Source of the DNA: Siphonodentalium dalli
Lineage: Eukaryota; Mollusca; Scaphopoda; Gadilida; Siphonodentaliidae
Direction of reading: 5' to 3'
Length of the DNA stretch: 64,000 nucleotides
NCBI GenBank assembly: GCA_032622095.1
Contig: CP136069.1
Coordinates: 162,555,043 to 162,619,042, forward strand
In this document: one piece after another, positions 10,280 to 22,011 of the stretch
Position numbering within the stretch: position 1 is the stretch's first letter
How the letters are laid out: the number at the start of each line of letters is the position of its first letter
Position numbers and translations under genes: made by a program
The notes under the pieces: generated by a model
The model's database searches: none
Told to the model about the DNA's origin: nothing
Seen by the model: only the letters and a program-made list of their open reading frames with translations

Positions 10280-11330
10280 CACCGATGATAACGGTACAAG
10301 AAAACCATAGTCAGAAATGGTAACGCCTCTAGATTGTGAAAAATGTCTATATAAGTAATGGCTATGCAAATATGGTAGATTTGTGTATATGTGTATAGTA
10401 TATATATATGTGCTTGGTGAGAAAGCATATGGACACATTTTAAAATCGGACGTGCCAAACTAAAGTAATGATAATTATGAAATATGTACACATATACGTT
10501 ACGTATGTTCACAAAGGGAACGTATGTTCCAATTGGTTGAAAGGTTCACCGCCAAACACGCAACGGTCAATGCGTTGACACACCAATATATTATTGGTTA
10601 TAACCAAACACCCATTGCCATTAAAATGACAAACGCCTTGACGATTGACATGTTATTATATTGACGTGTCGCCAGTTGGCAATTACACTAAATTGTTATT
10701 TGCTCGGTTCTCTTATACGAAATTAGAATTGTTTTCGACTGGCATGTATCTTTTCTTTGTTATTTGTTCTAAGTTCTATCGATATAGAGGTCTGAAATTG
10801 ACTGACAAAAGCCAATATATGGCGGCTGAACTCTGAATGATTTACACACAATCTCAAGAGTCATTGTGAAATAATATCCGATAAGGTTTCATTCACCACC
10901 GATTATGGAGATTAATTAATCATAATGCCTTCAAGGTTTCACGAAAGCACCACCTCAGCATTCCGTTAAAACAACTAATACTTCAAATAATTACAACAAC
11001 TGCGGCTAATCACTGAACGTTTCTCATTCACCACGCCAGAAAATCTCTAAATTGGATAAAATACACTCCGGATACTTCGCAATGAGACCTTTAGTCATAA
11101 CGAAGATATACGACAACGAGACATTCGCGAAGATACACCAGCGAATACATACATCCTGCAAAAGTCTAACCGGTACGGAAATTGCTAGTACCCTTTTAAT
11201 CACATTTCTATAAATACAACCTCCATGTCTCCACTTACATCCCCAGAACACGATCACAGAAAACACCATAGATGTCGCAATACAGAAAGCTGGCAAGTTT
11301 GCCACTGAAACCACATTCATCTTTATAGAA
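10280..11330. repeat. Diverged interspersed repeat shared with 42010-42500
   Basis: 'aagaaaaccatagtc.gaaatggtaacgcc' near 10297 matches 42022. Further on, 'ttacaacaact.cggct', 'tcaccac..cagaaa' and 'ttcgcaatgagacct' match the same order at 42150-42450. Similarity is patchy, so this is an old dispersed element. Type unknown. Frames on the minus strand show no motif. Confidence 0.5.
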
Positions 11331-12239
11331 GGTGACGCATTATATCAGTAAACACATCGCCTTGATAATCTTTGGGAAACGCGTTATATCTCAGGTTGTC
11401 TTGTACCGAAATGTTGCGTGTCGTATTCTAATAGCAACCACAACGCACCGCAGGCGCGTTGTTGCTTTTCAAGTTTAGACGTGAATGACGTCATTAATTT
11501 TTACAATACCATGAAACAGAATTTCGACGCGACGAAAAACGGCGACGTCTCTATACGGACCCTCACACCGGATATAGTAATTCGTGACGTCATATTGACA
11601 GTTCGCCGATCCGTAACATTTAGCTGACATGAATGATTAAAAGGTTACTAAAATGCGTGCATTTGTAAGCAATAGAGTTATTCACCCTGAACTTCTGTCA
11701 ATAGACGGCATCTAGAACAGTCTAGAATGCTAAAAGTCAAACCCCAAAGTCGCCGCAAAGGTCAAGGTCAAGTTGGCGGACGATTCATTCAATATCCAAC
11801 TTTCTGCATTTTGCGTAGCCTGTTGATTCACGATTCATCCACGTCCGGTTGGAGGGTCCGTATAGAGCTGATCCGATGAAAAACGGCGCACAAAAATGGG
11901 TTAAAAATCACGTGACTTCCGCTCCGCTTTCGCATAGCATCATGGGAACAATAATATCCCAAAAAGAAATGGTGAAATCACAGAATCGGAAGTGGACCAA
12001 CGGGATGGTTATGAAATTAACAACTTCAGTTTTTCTGAACAATTCCTATGTGATTTAGGCCTATAGATTAGATTCATTTTGACCAATTTCGTTGGTTGGC
12101 TGAACGAAAACCAGCGAAGACGTCATGACATGGTCCATGACGTCATTTACGTCATTTGGCTTTGTGTGCCAGAATCCAGACACATTTGGTCTCTACCGGA
12201 AACACTGATTTCACACCACTAGACTATAGACGCAATTAT
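11331..12239. other. No recognised gene; several TGACGTCA-type words
   Basis: The stretch contains gaatgacgtcatt, cgtgacgtcat, aagacgtcatga and atgacgtcat (about 11484, 11583, 12118, 12138), words resembling CREB/ATF sites. It also holds ctctatacgga near 11550 and its inverse tccgtatagag near 11856, which may bound an element. Frames of 69 codons show no motif. Confidence 0.35.
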
Positions 12240-12254
12240 ATATACGAAGTGGCT

Positions 12255-13135
12255 TTAGCACTGAGGGCTCAAGAACGGTATGCCGCTCTTTAGCGATGAG
12301 GGCTAAGGAGCGGTATACGGCTCTTTAGAGTCGGACACTGGAGATCGAGCAGTACGGATGATAATGTAAGACCGTTATTTATCGCGCCAGGACCATGTAT
12401 AGCTAAATATTGGTATATACCGATGTACACCACTCCGGTGCCCCGTTATTTGACTTTTATCACTGAATAGCAGGATACCGTTCTTTAGTGCCAGCGCTGA
12501 AGAGCGGTAGGCCCATACCGTTCCTTGGTACCAATCGCTAAAGAGCGGTATAGGTTACAGTGAAGTAATTATTCCCCATAGGCCTCAGTGTTAACATATA
12601 ATGGCCTGCAGCCCTGACTATCCACGAATTGTGATAAATGAGTACATGGTCACCGGAATTGGCATCTGCGCAAAGTTTCTGCATGAAAAAAATCATATCG
12701 TCGAGCATGGAATGTACCTTTAAATTTGGGATTTATAATCGAGAGTCAGAATTGCATGAAAAAAATATTGACATTTTTTACCTCACACCAAAAAATTTAA
12801 TCTAGGAACCACGTGCTTTACAATTTGCCAATGTTTTGTTTGGAGTCTGAAATTTCAAGAGGAGTGATTGCATGTATTTTATATGTTTAAATATCGAAAC
12901 TACTATTAACCAACCAGAGCCCAGAATTGTTTTAATTCTCTCCTGCATCTTCGGTCCAAAATCCGTTGGAGGGCGCTACCAATCGAATTACTTCACTGTA
13001 ACCTATATAGCCTACCGTTTTATCAGATCCATAAAGATGAAGAGTGGTATACCACTCTTTAGCGTTTGGTACTAAAGAACGGTATAGCGTGTCAGGCCCA
13101 TATAGCTAAAGAGCGATATACTGCCCTTAAGCCAC
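12255..13135. repeat. Dispersed palindromic CTAAAGAGCGGTATACCGCTCTTTAG words
   Basis: Half words such as gctctttag, aagagcggta, ggtataccactctttag and taaagaacggtat recur at about 12268-12345, 12470-12555 and 13030-13120, in both orientations. They may be subterminal repeats of one element spanning the tract, but clear outer ends were not found. Confidence 0.6.
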
Positions 13136-13158
13136 GGTATTATATATACACATACACA

Positions 13159-13498
13159 CAGTGTATAAACCGTACAAACATTAAATCGGAAGTTGTTTTC
13201 GAAAAGACGAAAAATGCTATTTTTAGAACGTAAATGTGACAGAAATATCACAACAACACCACAAAATCCAGGTTTCAGACGGACACACGGTTGCACCACA
13301 TCTACTAACGTAATTATAAATTGTACATACACATTTGCCGATCGTAAGCGGGGGGCATTTGAGCGAAGGACTCTGTTTAATAGATAAAAACGGCCTTTGA
13401 TCACTTCAGAAAATAATTTTCTCGTAAAAATTTCCTCTTCAAATGTCATTTTAACACATAGCCAGCATCTGTCGGAAACCCCACAATATTGCAACAGA
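13159..13498 (-). repeat. Left arm of a large inverted repeat
   Basis: This arm reads as the reverse complement of 15153-15493 with few differences. Its frame on the minus strand (part of 13072-13530) includes SDRCW, KMTFEE, RKLFSEVIKGRFYLL and KPGFCGVVVIFLSHL, which the other arm also encodes. I recognise no protein family; the frame is probably kept open by recent duplication. Confidence 0.85.
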
Positions 13499-13499
13499 A

Positions 13500-14229
13500 A
13501 GGCCGTTATGTGTGCAACATATATCGACATGCCCTTGTAGAGAGTATTTATTTGGACACCCCACTCGTCAGTCTATGTACGCCTATGTGTGTACGACGAC
13601 AATGCTAGTTGCGATGTTATACAGGAATCGTACAGTAATGATATGTTCCTTTCGATCCACTTAAACATAACTATGTCTTCGAAATGTCACGTCATTGAAC
13701 TTATAGACTCTGCCTGAATCAAACAATGTATTCCTAAACTATTTAGTTACTTTTATTCGACTCCGCATGTAACAAAGCTGTATTTGGGGGTTGAGGAAAT
13801 ATGTTGTATTCTGTGATGAAATTGTGTATAGGTCAGGGGTGGGGTCTGCAATTGTTTTTCCGAACACTAGGTGGGGCGGTGGTTGCTTCTGCAGCCCTGC
13901 TTACACATTTTTCCTGGCCCTGTAATTTTGTTCCTAGAGTAATTTTTCTTCAAAATAATGGGACAGAAGGTTTTAAGAATGCTTCTATTATATAATATGT
14001 ATCCACTTAACCATTGGTAGGGGGTTTGAGTTCACCAGCAGTTAATAATGGGGAATGACACCAAGGGGTAATAAATTGTCAGCTTGCTAAATGCTCAAGG
14101 ATCTATCAAGGCGCATTGGCATGGAAAGGCTGATATTTAACTAGTTCTATTAAAAATCATTTATTCAACCTGGTGTAAATGAAAGCATAACACAATAATA
14201 GATTCTTCAAATAAATGTAAACTCTTCAA
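13500..14229. other. Spacer of inverted repeat; no recognised gene
   Basis: AT-rich spacer. A 64-codon frame at 13801 has no motif. Confidence 0.35.
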
Positions 14230-14649
14230 GTAAAGGTACTCAATCCGATTCGATGGTTCCCATATGATCAGATTCCAACAACAACATTTTTTTTTAAATG
14301 CCGCGTCAGTTATAAGAATCCAGTAATTGCCCCAAAACTAATGTTAATCACAGTCAACTATAGTATAAAATTGCCAAAAACATGTTATTGTCAACTATCT
14401 GACACAAAAAAGTCACTTGTTTTTAGAGTTATCCATCTTCATCCGCAATTTGTTCAGATAAGTCTTCTCGTCGACTATTTACTGGGCAACTTAAAATTTA
14501 AATAATAGAATTCAAACATCGAGATGTGATCACTCTGAGCTTTGATGGGTCGGTTCCGCGACTCGAATCAAATATCTTTTACCGCCGATGCCAAGGAAAT
14601 AGTAATTTGCGCAGATTTGCGAGCGACATTTCGGATTGAGTAATTTTAA
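14230..14649. mobile_element. TTAA-type MITE, family A (about 412 bp)
   Basis: The left end aggtactcaatccgattcg follows gtaa; the right end cggattgag lies close to ttaa at 14646. The interior shares 'ttagagttatccatcttcat' and 'gactcgaatcaaatatcttt' with the copies at 4678 and 33341. One TTAA has mutated to GTAA and the right end is eroded, so this is an older insertion. It sits in the spacer of the inverted repeat. Confidence 0.7.
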
Positions 14650-14799
14650 TTCTTCAAATAAAAATAGACTATTAAACAACTGTAATAAAATAAAACAAAT
14701 GTGTTAAAACAAACTTTGACCGATTTCAACGTTATTCGGTATATGGGTCGAGGATCACTTATAGATGGGAGCTGTAAAATTTGAATGATTTTTTATGAA

Positions 14800-15145
14800 A
14801 AATATGGCCACTGGCAGCCAACTTGGATTTTACTCTTTGCATCACTAAATCCTTTAACACAAAATGCAGAGCTTATCCCTTATCCGATCATCACCAATCT
14901 GTATATAGATCTTCGTTCTGACCTCTCGGTGGGTGCCTTCGATTTTTTCCCAAATTTTGTAAAATAAATGGCTGCCATTTTGGCCATCTTGGATTTTACT
15001 CTTTGTATCACTAAATCCTTTAGCACACCTTACAGGTCACATTTCTCACCCAATCGTCACCGAACTCCATATGGATCTTCGGCGTGGCCTCTAAATGGGA
15101 GCCTCTATTGTTCCGCAAAATTTGTTTAAAACAAACAAGAGCACC
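14800..15145 (+). repeat. Two-copy tandem repeat, about 175 bp
   Basis: 'cttggattttactctttg' then 'tcactaaatccttta' appear near 14822 and near 14990, followed in both by 'ccgatc/gtcaccgaac' and 'atggatcttcg'. The spacing is about 170 bp. Identity is moderate. Confidence 0.65.
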
Positions 15146-15152
15146 TGAAGCC

Positions 15153-15493
15153 GTTGCAATATAGTGGGATTTCCGACAGATGTTGGATATGTGTTAAAAT
15201 GACATTTGAAGAGGGAATTTTTGCGAGAAAATTATTTTCTGAAGTGATCAAAGGCCGTTTTTATCTATTAAACAGAGTTCTTCGCTCAAATGGCCACCGC
15301 TTACGATCGACAAATGTGTATGTACAATTTATAATTACGTTAGTAGATGTGGTGCAACCGTGTGTCCGTCTGAAACCTGGATTTTGTGGTGTTGTTGTGA
15401 TATTTCTGTCACATTTACGTTCTAAAAATAGCATTTTTCGTCTTTTCGAAAACAACTTCCGATTTAATGTTTGTACGGTTTATACACTGTGAT
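15153..15493 (+). repeat. Right arm of a large inverted repeat
   Basis: Reverse complement of 13159-13498. It encodes the same 112-codon frame on the plus strand (starting near 15154), with minor substitutions. The outer border is at gtttatacactgtg; the inner border is near gttgcaatatag. The arms are about 340 bp and the spacer about 1.65 kb. Confidence 0.85.
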
Positions 15494-16479
15494 ACACGCT
15501 TTATTGACCGTACTAACACGGGACATAAATAGAGGCTCTATCAGCGTATAATCGCTTTTTGTTAGAAGTTAGGAAACAGCGTATATAATGTATATTTGAC
15601 TTTGATAAGTCTTTTAGTCACCAGTACGCAAATCAAAGTTTTATTACAACGACACACATTAATGAGTAACACGCATAACACATATACAACTTTGTATATA
15701 CAATATGCACACAATACATATGGGATCCTGGATCCCCCCTACAAACGTGTTGTTTGTTTGTTTGTTTGGTTTTCATTGTTCCTTTTTTGTTTGTTCTTCT
15801 TTTGACCTAGTGTGTATATATAAGATTGTATTCTTCATTATGTTTTCAAATGTCCTTTTGACTATCAGTTTGAATTTTTGACCTGCATGAGCTAATTCAG
15901 CTGCCTTCCACAATGTATACACTTAAATGCAATAAGAGACGTCTCTATAAACCATTTTCTAGAAAAAATACAGACTGGATTCAAACGAGGGATGTTTTCT
16001 ATTGACAAGAGCCCATGAAACTGTTCGTGCGAAAGATTTACCCAGTGATATTTTGGGATAATGCCGCATTAATGCGCTCATGTAGTCATTTATATTTGTC
16101 ATAGATAAACGTGGGAAATTGCTAGGTTTAGTTTGGCATGGCGGTGTATGAGTTGCTTTAACGAGAGATGTGGCGGCAGGGTGGTTGTACTGTAGTGTTC
16201 CGCGGAATCCGCCCCTCCAACTGAAAATATTCAACATTTTGAAATCCCATGCCGTGACACAGCAACAGTTGGAAACTACGTGTATAGATTGAAATTGTTG
16301 TGACAGTTTGATGTATTTGTGTGGTTGCTCCACTACGTGTCACGTGCGATCATATTATGTGCTTCAGGACATGGTCAAAATTTGGGTCCAATCGGACATG
16401 GGGAGGATCTATTTTTAAACGCACCAAAAACCTGACAGATAAACACACATGTATACACACACTTGCCTTTTATATATAT
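15494..16479. other. No recognised gene
   Basis: Contains a short gtttgtttgtttg run at about 15750 and AT-rich sequence. Frames of 61-124 codons on the minus strand (15959-16343) have no recognisable motif and overlap one another in different frames. Confidence 0.4.
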
Positions 16480-17080
16480 ACTAGCAGATTAGCCCACCAC
16501 TGGCGGGATTGGTCCCATGGCTTTGGTCGATCCATTAATTTTTTCAAGGTAACCCGTATGCATGCTATCATTTGCGGGTACCCGTTTCAAGGTCATGTTG
16601 GGTGGACAAAATAACCCGACAAAAATATTCCCCTCCCGAGTTGACCATACATAACAAATTTCACGTCGATGTCACCGCTGACGATCGAGATATCGCCCAA
16701 GGTCATTTGTGGGTACCCGTTTCAAGGTCAATGTCACCTCAGGCGGACAAAAATAGAAAATCTCCCGCGTCCCTTGGAAGCCCTAAGTACGAAATTTCGT
16801 CTCGATATCCCCAGTTTCCGAGACGGTCGATTGAGCCGTATTTATACTCGTGTATATAAACGCTCTTTAACAACGACACCGCATATACGAACGCTCTTTA
16901 ATCATTAACCCATCAATTCCAACGACGGTGGCGGTGGCAGGGCGAAGGGTGAAGGAGTGCTCGGACGTTCTCAGAATCGGTGCGATGGCACTTCTCGTGT
17001 CTTTCTACCCTTAGATAGCAAGTTTGGGCTCAATCGGTCGAGCCGTTTTCGAGTCTATAAAGGATATACATACACATTAT
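16480..17080 (+). mobile_element. Interspersed element R1, diverged copy 4
   Basis: Starts at actagcagattagccca after a tatata run, carries repeated tttcaaggtca modules with 'gggtacccgtttcaaggtca' style text at about 16576 and 16710, and ends with 'tcgagccgttttcgagtc' and a short tacatacacat tail. Architecture matches copies 1-3. Confidence 0.6.
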
Positions 17081-17228
17081 GGCGGATATCGTCCCTGTAA
17101 ATATATCGTATTCTGTTCTTTTATTGATTTGGGTATCCCCGCGGCAAACATTACTCGCCTCAAAATCAACATATTCGAGCGACAGTGGTCAAGACTGGTA
17201 ATTTCATCTGCCATATATGCTGTAAATA

Positions 17229-17275
17229 GTTCTTCATAATGTCCTTCATTCGAATTAAAATAAATTCTATGGCGT
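17229..17275 (+). repeat. Short repeat shared with 38890
   Basis: 'agttcttcataatgtccttc' then 'attcgaattaaaataa' recurs with one or two changes near 38890, in the same orientation. It may be the end of a dispersed element. Confidence 0.5.
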
Positions 17276-17720
17276 CATTAAATTGCCCTAGTACACACAT
17301 CCCAATATATTATGCGTTCAGTGACATTCATTTATATTAGATAACCCTACCGTAGTGTTTCACATCACTTTAATAATGTGATACATAATTATTATTCCCT
17401 TCTTCTCCAATTCTAAATGCTGAAGCTGCTCCGCTTTTTTTCTGCATCAAATCTCTTCTTTCCATCACATCTGTTTTGTGTCCTCTATCTTAAGAATTTC
17501 CTTCTGCAACTCCAACTCCTTTGATTTCCAATCTATCTCCATTGTTGCCTTCAGAGTTAGATACTCCCAACATTCCAGATTTTCTTCTTTTCGATACCGG
17601 TAAAGTGGAATCTGCATGAAGAGAATAAAGTCAATATGAAATATATGAAGATTCACAGTTGTAATGACTATTTTATATTAGGGCCTTATTTATAAAACAA
17701 GATAAAATCGGAATGCCAAT
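17276..17720. other. No recognised feature
   Basis: AT-rich sequence with a 63-codon minus-strand frame rich in E and K but without homology I recognise. Confidence 0.35.
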
Positions 17721-17723
17721 GTT

Positions 17724-17800
17724 CGGGGTATACTATTTCACCCCTTGAGTTCGGGGTATACCATTTCACCCCTTGATTTGGGGTATACCATTTCACCATA
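17724..17800. repeat. 31-bp minisatellite, about 2.5 copies
   Basis: 'ttcggggtatac.atttcaccccttga' occurs near 17723 and 17751, with a third, partial copy near 17778. Very similar units. Confidence 0.75.
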
Positions 17801-18589
17801 TGAGTTGTTCGAATTTCCTAACTGGTACCCATTTTTGTACAACTAAAACATTTTGCACAAAATACTGGTTGAACAAATCTAAATATCGGAACAAATTTAA
17901 GCTATTATCGGGGTGAAATTGCAATGGAAGGGGCACTACTAGAGTGTGGATGGGAGGGGGCCTCATACAAGCTCCATCGCATACCTGACACTTGTGTCTC
18001 ATATGTCACCCACCCCTTACCTCTTATGTGATTTTACCTTAAAATATTCACTGGGTTACATGATGGAATTGCATGCATGATAATAGAACATTCGACTGCA
18101 GAATGGTTAACAAAGAAACCCAGAAATGGAATATTAATGATACCTAAAGGATAAATCTATACGTTTGTGATACAAGAAACAATATTACAATTTCGATCTT
18201 CGATACATGGTCACTGTGCGACGATCGGCTTTACGTCGCCTCGCACACAAACAAAGTGCAATGTGACATTAAAGTGATGTGAAACACTCCGGTAGGGTGA
18301 TCAAATATAAATGGAGAATAATCTTGTTCAAAGTAGTAATTTTTACAAATAGTATATCCAAATGGACAACACACACCGTCATGATTATATATTAATGCAA
18401 TGCAGTGACTCTCGATGGCGAAATCGTTTTCGTTAGTTTATCGCCGATAGATGCGTCCCGATTCGAGTAGTAAATATTTACAATTGAACGCAGTTCAGAC
18501 GATGTTTTTTTCTATGGAGTGGAACGGTCAATTTGCTTCAGTTTTTCGGCAATGTTAGTAGAATGCTACATGGATACTAACTGATCAGT
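17801..18589 (-). repeat. Dispersed repeat, inverted relative to 41150-41500 (18260-18589)
   Basis: 18400-18589 matches the reverse complement of about 41150-41370: 'gagtcattgcat', 'atcggcgataaac', 'ctgaac..cggtcaattgtaaatatttac' and 'agcattctaat' appear in matching order. Similarity continues more weakly to about 18260. The 17801-18260 part shows nothing I can assign. Confidence 0.55.
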
Positions 18590-19054
18590 TTAACCTTTTC
18601 AGTGCCAGGGGCCGATTTCATCGGCCCTAATTTACGGTCTGTAAAATCGGCCCTAAAAAATGAAAAAATATAATTATTTTTTTTGGTTGAATTGTTTTTG
18701 GGTATGCTTAAGCATGCTCTATCGAATTTAAAAACAAACTGGATAAAACCTTCGGAGCATGTTATAATTCAAAACTATCACCAAGTATTCATAGTAATAA
18801 TTTTGATGCCCATGAAAAACGTGAGATTCCCTGGCACTAAACCTACAAAATAAGTCTGTTAAAGAATATAAGAAAAAATTATTAAAATTGTAAAAGATTG
18901 TAAAAAATAATAACAAATGATGAATTTTTTTTAGGCCAATGCATTCTCTTATATATGAGAGGCGACCTATGGTCGACTCGCATATATAAGAGAATGCATT
19001 GGCACAGGGTAATTGTGTTGATACAGAAATCAGACCTGGCACTGAAAATGTTAA
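18590..19054. mobile_element. piggyBac-like MITE (457 bp) with TTAA duplication
   Basis: TTAA at 18590-18593 and 19051-19054. The left end ccttttcagtgccagg is inverted at the right as cctggcactgaaaatg. TTAACC-type ends with a TTAA duplication are the usual signature of piggyBac-like MITEs. It has been invaded by the palindromic MITE at 18934-19010. Confidence 0.8.
18934..19010. mobile_element. 77-bp palindromic MITE, copy 1
   Basis: ggccaatgcattctctta... reads into its own reverse complement with a small centre (ggcgacctatggtcgac). It is nested in the piggyBac-like MITE. Other copies: 19641, 19934, 47307, and a fragment near 3785. Confidence 0.85.
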
Positions 19055-19199
19055 ACGCACCAGATCAATAATAATTATGTCTTTAATAGGGCGCGTTATA
19101 TGTTATAGCTTGGGTGTACTCAATTGATATACTATTAAAGACCCATACCCATTCAATAACTCACAACATACTAATTTAGAAAGTGACAATTGAAATATA

Positions 19200-19607
19200 A
19201 ATGTTACCCGTTTGACACTTTCTTCAAGTCAACAAGAACAAACTATGATGACGTACAACACGAGGAATGCGTGATTACCGTTAACCGATTGAACGGGGAA
19301 CTTGTGTTTCCCGACCTGCCTATTATAATTTCCTATCCACCGTAATATCATTACTTTGCAAGCACAGTCATGTTCTTCTTTCTTATTACGAATAATTTGT
19401 GGTTATCTCTCAGTGATACTCAGAACGTATAAAGATATGCACTCAAAATACTCGTGAGTCAAGGCACACATCTTCCGGGTATCGTATTCTGTTATGCCAA
19501 TGAATGGGGAACCCCCGTACACATTTGTGTATTCAATTTACTGCGCACTATTCCTGAAAGTTAAGGACGCGCGATAAGTCAATAAACTAACGTATATATG
19601 ACGCGCC
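19200..19607 (+). repeat. Composite of dispersed repeats shared with 9660 and 38640
   Basis: 19370-19470 matches 9770-9845. 19485-19600 matches 38640-38760: 'gggtatcgtattctgtta', 'atgaatggggaa.cccc', 'catttgtgtattcaattta' and 'acgcgcgataagtcaataaa' in the same order. The element type is unknown. Confidence 0.65.
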
Positions 19608-20049
19608 ATATCAATCCAGTCGTAAGTCGGGTTTTTTTTTACCCTGTGCCAATGCATTCTCTTATATATGCGAGTCGACCATAGGTCGCCTCGCATATAT
19701 AAGAGAATGCATTGGCCTAACAATTTTTTATCATTTTTAAAAAATAAATGTTTCTTACAATTTTTAGGACATAAAATAAAAAACATCCATTACCCTGCAG
19801 GGAGCCCCACACATATATAGAAGCATATAGAAGAGTGTCGTCTGCTCATGTTTGTCTGGGGATCTGTATGTGTGAAATTATAAAATTGTTAAAGAATACA
19901 AGACAAAATTATTAAAATTGTAAAAAATTGTTAGGCCAATGCATTCTCTTATATATGCGAGGCGACCTATGGTCGACTCGCATATATAAGAGAATGCATT
20001 GGCACAGGGTAAAAAAAATCCCGACTTACGACTGGATTTGATATCACCC
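19608..20049. mobile_element. Composite foldback with two palindromic MITEs as arms
   Basis: The arm tccagtcgtaagtcggg at about 19615 is inverted at about 20021 (cccgacttacgactgg). Each arm continues inwards into a 77-bp palindrome (19641-19717 and 19934-20010) and then into 'ggcctaacaatttttta'-type text. The whole could form a large cruciform with secondary hairpins. Confidence 0.75.
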
Positions 20050-20190
20050 CTGGTCAAGTGGTCCTGCAGAAATGCTATGATGTTGGTGGGTCATGCTGTT
20101 TTGCTATGATGCGGTTAGTACAAAGCGATGCTGGTGACCGCGTGCGCGTTCCACCTCGTGTTTACATCGAAACTACGCAATTACAACATG
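20050..20190 (+). repeat. 'Ctggtcaagtggtcctgc' repeat, copy 1
   Basis: 'ctggtcaagtggtcctgc', 'atgctatgatg', 'ttgctatgatgcggttagta' and 'gatgctggtgaccgcgtg' are shared with 38510-38612 (inverted). A hairpin version lies at 32606-32747. Frames of 79 and 75 codons at the two sites are translations of the same repeat. Confidence 0.7.
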
Positions 20191-20459
20191 ATGTAAACAT
20201 TCTGATGATCACACATGAATGCACTAAAACCTCCGACATACATACATTCTACAACTCCGCGGACGACTTAAGAGTGGCATTCTTTGGCGAGTATTAACCT
20301 AGTTATTGTTATGCCCAAATACCCACGTTTTGTCGCGTTACATGGCTGAAATCATCCCATATGACGGGAATGATGATTTTAATAACAAAGATACACATTC
20401 ATTCAAAAGATATACAGCGTACGCTTGAAACAAGTCCGATTTGGTATTTTAGGGTCCAC

Positions 20460-20540
20460 ATTGATGTTGGTGTGGGACCACTGTGATGCTGGTGGGAATC
20501 CACTCTGATGTTGGTGAGGATCCACTCTGATGTTGTTGAA
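20460..20540. repeat. About 30-bp minisatellite
   Basis: 'ccactctgatgttggtga' and 'ccactgtgatgctggtg' recur three to four times in a row. Confidence 0.7.
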
Positions 20541-20734
20541 ATATTTTTCTTCCATATTACTGAACTCAAATAATGAACAAATTGATTTTAAACACCACAA
20601 GGAGAGAAAATACAGTACACCGTGAAGTCAGAAACATCTTTAGAATCGAGAGCAATGACCCAAATATCACAAATTGGACTATACCGTGACATTGGTTACT
20701 TATTCTCAGTTACTTATTACTTATTCGGAAGCAA

Positions 20735-21112
20735 GCAAACTTTACCAAATTAACGCTGCGATAGGGTGGCTCATCTCAAGTGATGTTAGAAAAACCGAAA
20801 ACCGCACCATCTAGACCCCGCGGCTGCTACAGTGGGTGGCAAACAGGATACCCATTGTCTTTTCGGTATTTGTTGGCCGATTTTGACCAAATAAATGGTG
20901 TAGTGGGGTGGCCCACTCAAAACTACACTACAAAAACTGAAAACCGCACCTCTTTAGCACGTGTGGTTGCCACCGGAGGTCGCAAAAAGGGCATCCAACG
21001 CCGTTTCTGTATGTGTGGTCCGATTGAGCCCAAATAATCGGTGTGGTAGCGTGGCCCACCCAACGTTGTGTTAGAAAAACCGAAAACCGCACCCTTCTAG
21101 CCCATGTTGTTG
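20735..21112 (+). repeat. 141-bp satellite, three units, forward orientation
   Basis: 'ggtggc.ca.c' anchors at about 20766, 20908 and 21051. Same unit and orientation as 8250-8630. Array orientation flips at about 21112. Confidence 0.8.
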
Positions 21113-22011
21113 CCCTAAATACTGAAACGGCAATGGGTGTCACTTCATGTGGCAACCACACGGGATAGAAGGGTGCGGTTTTCGGTTTTTATAGTATAAC
21201 TCGGGGTGGGCCACACTACTGCGTCGTTTATTTTTTTCAAAATCGGTCCATAAATATCGAAACGGCAATGGGTGTCCAGTTTGCCACCTCATGTGTCAAC
21301 CGCACGGGCTAGAGGAATGCGGTTTTCGTTCTTTGTAACATAACTTGAAGTGGGCTACCATGCCGCACATTTTATTTTGTCACAATCGGTCCATAAATGT
21401 CGAAACGTCAATGGGTACCCCTTTTGCCACCTCCTGTGGCAACCACACGGGCTATAGATGGGTGCGGTTTTCGGTTTTTATAGTATAACTCGTGGTGGGC
21501 CACACTACCGCATCATTTATTTTGTCAAAATAGGTCCATATATCGAAACGGCAATGGGGGTCCAGTTTGCCACCTCCTGTGTCAACCGCACGGGCTAGAG
21601 GGGTGCGATTTTCGTTCTTTGTAACATAACTTGAGGTGGGCTACCATGCCGCACCGTTTATTCTGTCACAATCGGTCCATAAATGTCGAAACGTCAATGG
21701 GTACCCTTTTTGCCACCTCCTGTGGCAACCACGCGGGCTAGATGGGTGCGGTTTTCGGTTTTTATAGTATAATTTTGGGTGGGCCACCTACTGCGCCGTT
21801 TTGTCAAAATTGGTCTATAAATACTGAAACGGCATTGGATATCCGTTTCGCCATCTCCTGTGGCAACCGCACGGACTAGAATGGTGTGGTTTTCGGTTTT
21901 TCAAACATAATTTGAGGTGGGCTACGATACCTCGCCGTTTATTTTGGCCCAGTCGATCCATACATGTCGAAACGGCAATGGGTGCCCTTTTTGCCACCTC
22001 ATGTGGCAACC
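21113..22011 (-). repeat. 141-bp satellite, six units, reverse orientation, A/B dimer order
   Basis: Units carry 'ggtgcggttttcggttttt', 'cggtccataaat.tcgaaac' and 'gccacctc.tgtggcaacc'. Two subtypes alternate: A with 'tatagtata...gggtgggcca' (about 21190, 21480, 21760) and B with 'aacataa.ttgaggtgggcta' (about 21335, 21625, 21905). The last B unit is interrupted after gtggcaacc at 22011 by the 15-kb insertion and continues at 37032. Confidence 0.85.

Noticed and set aside
13072-13530. 152-codon minus-strand frame as a gene
   Set aside because: Its core is the inverted-repeat arm; the other arm carries the same frame, no family motif is seen, and the frame ends in unrelated flank.
20058-20297. 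79-codon frame (MVLQKCYDVGG...)
   Set aside because: The same peptide start is encoded by the inverted repeat copy at 38510; it is a repeat translation.
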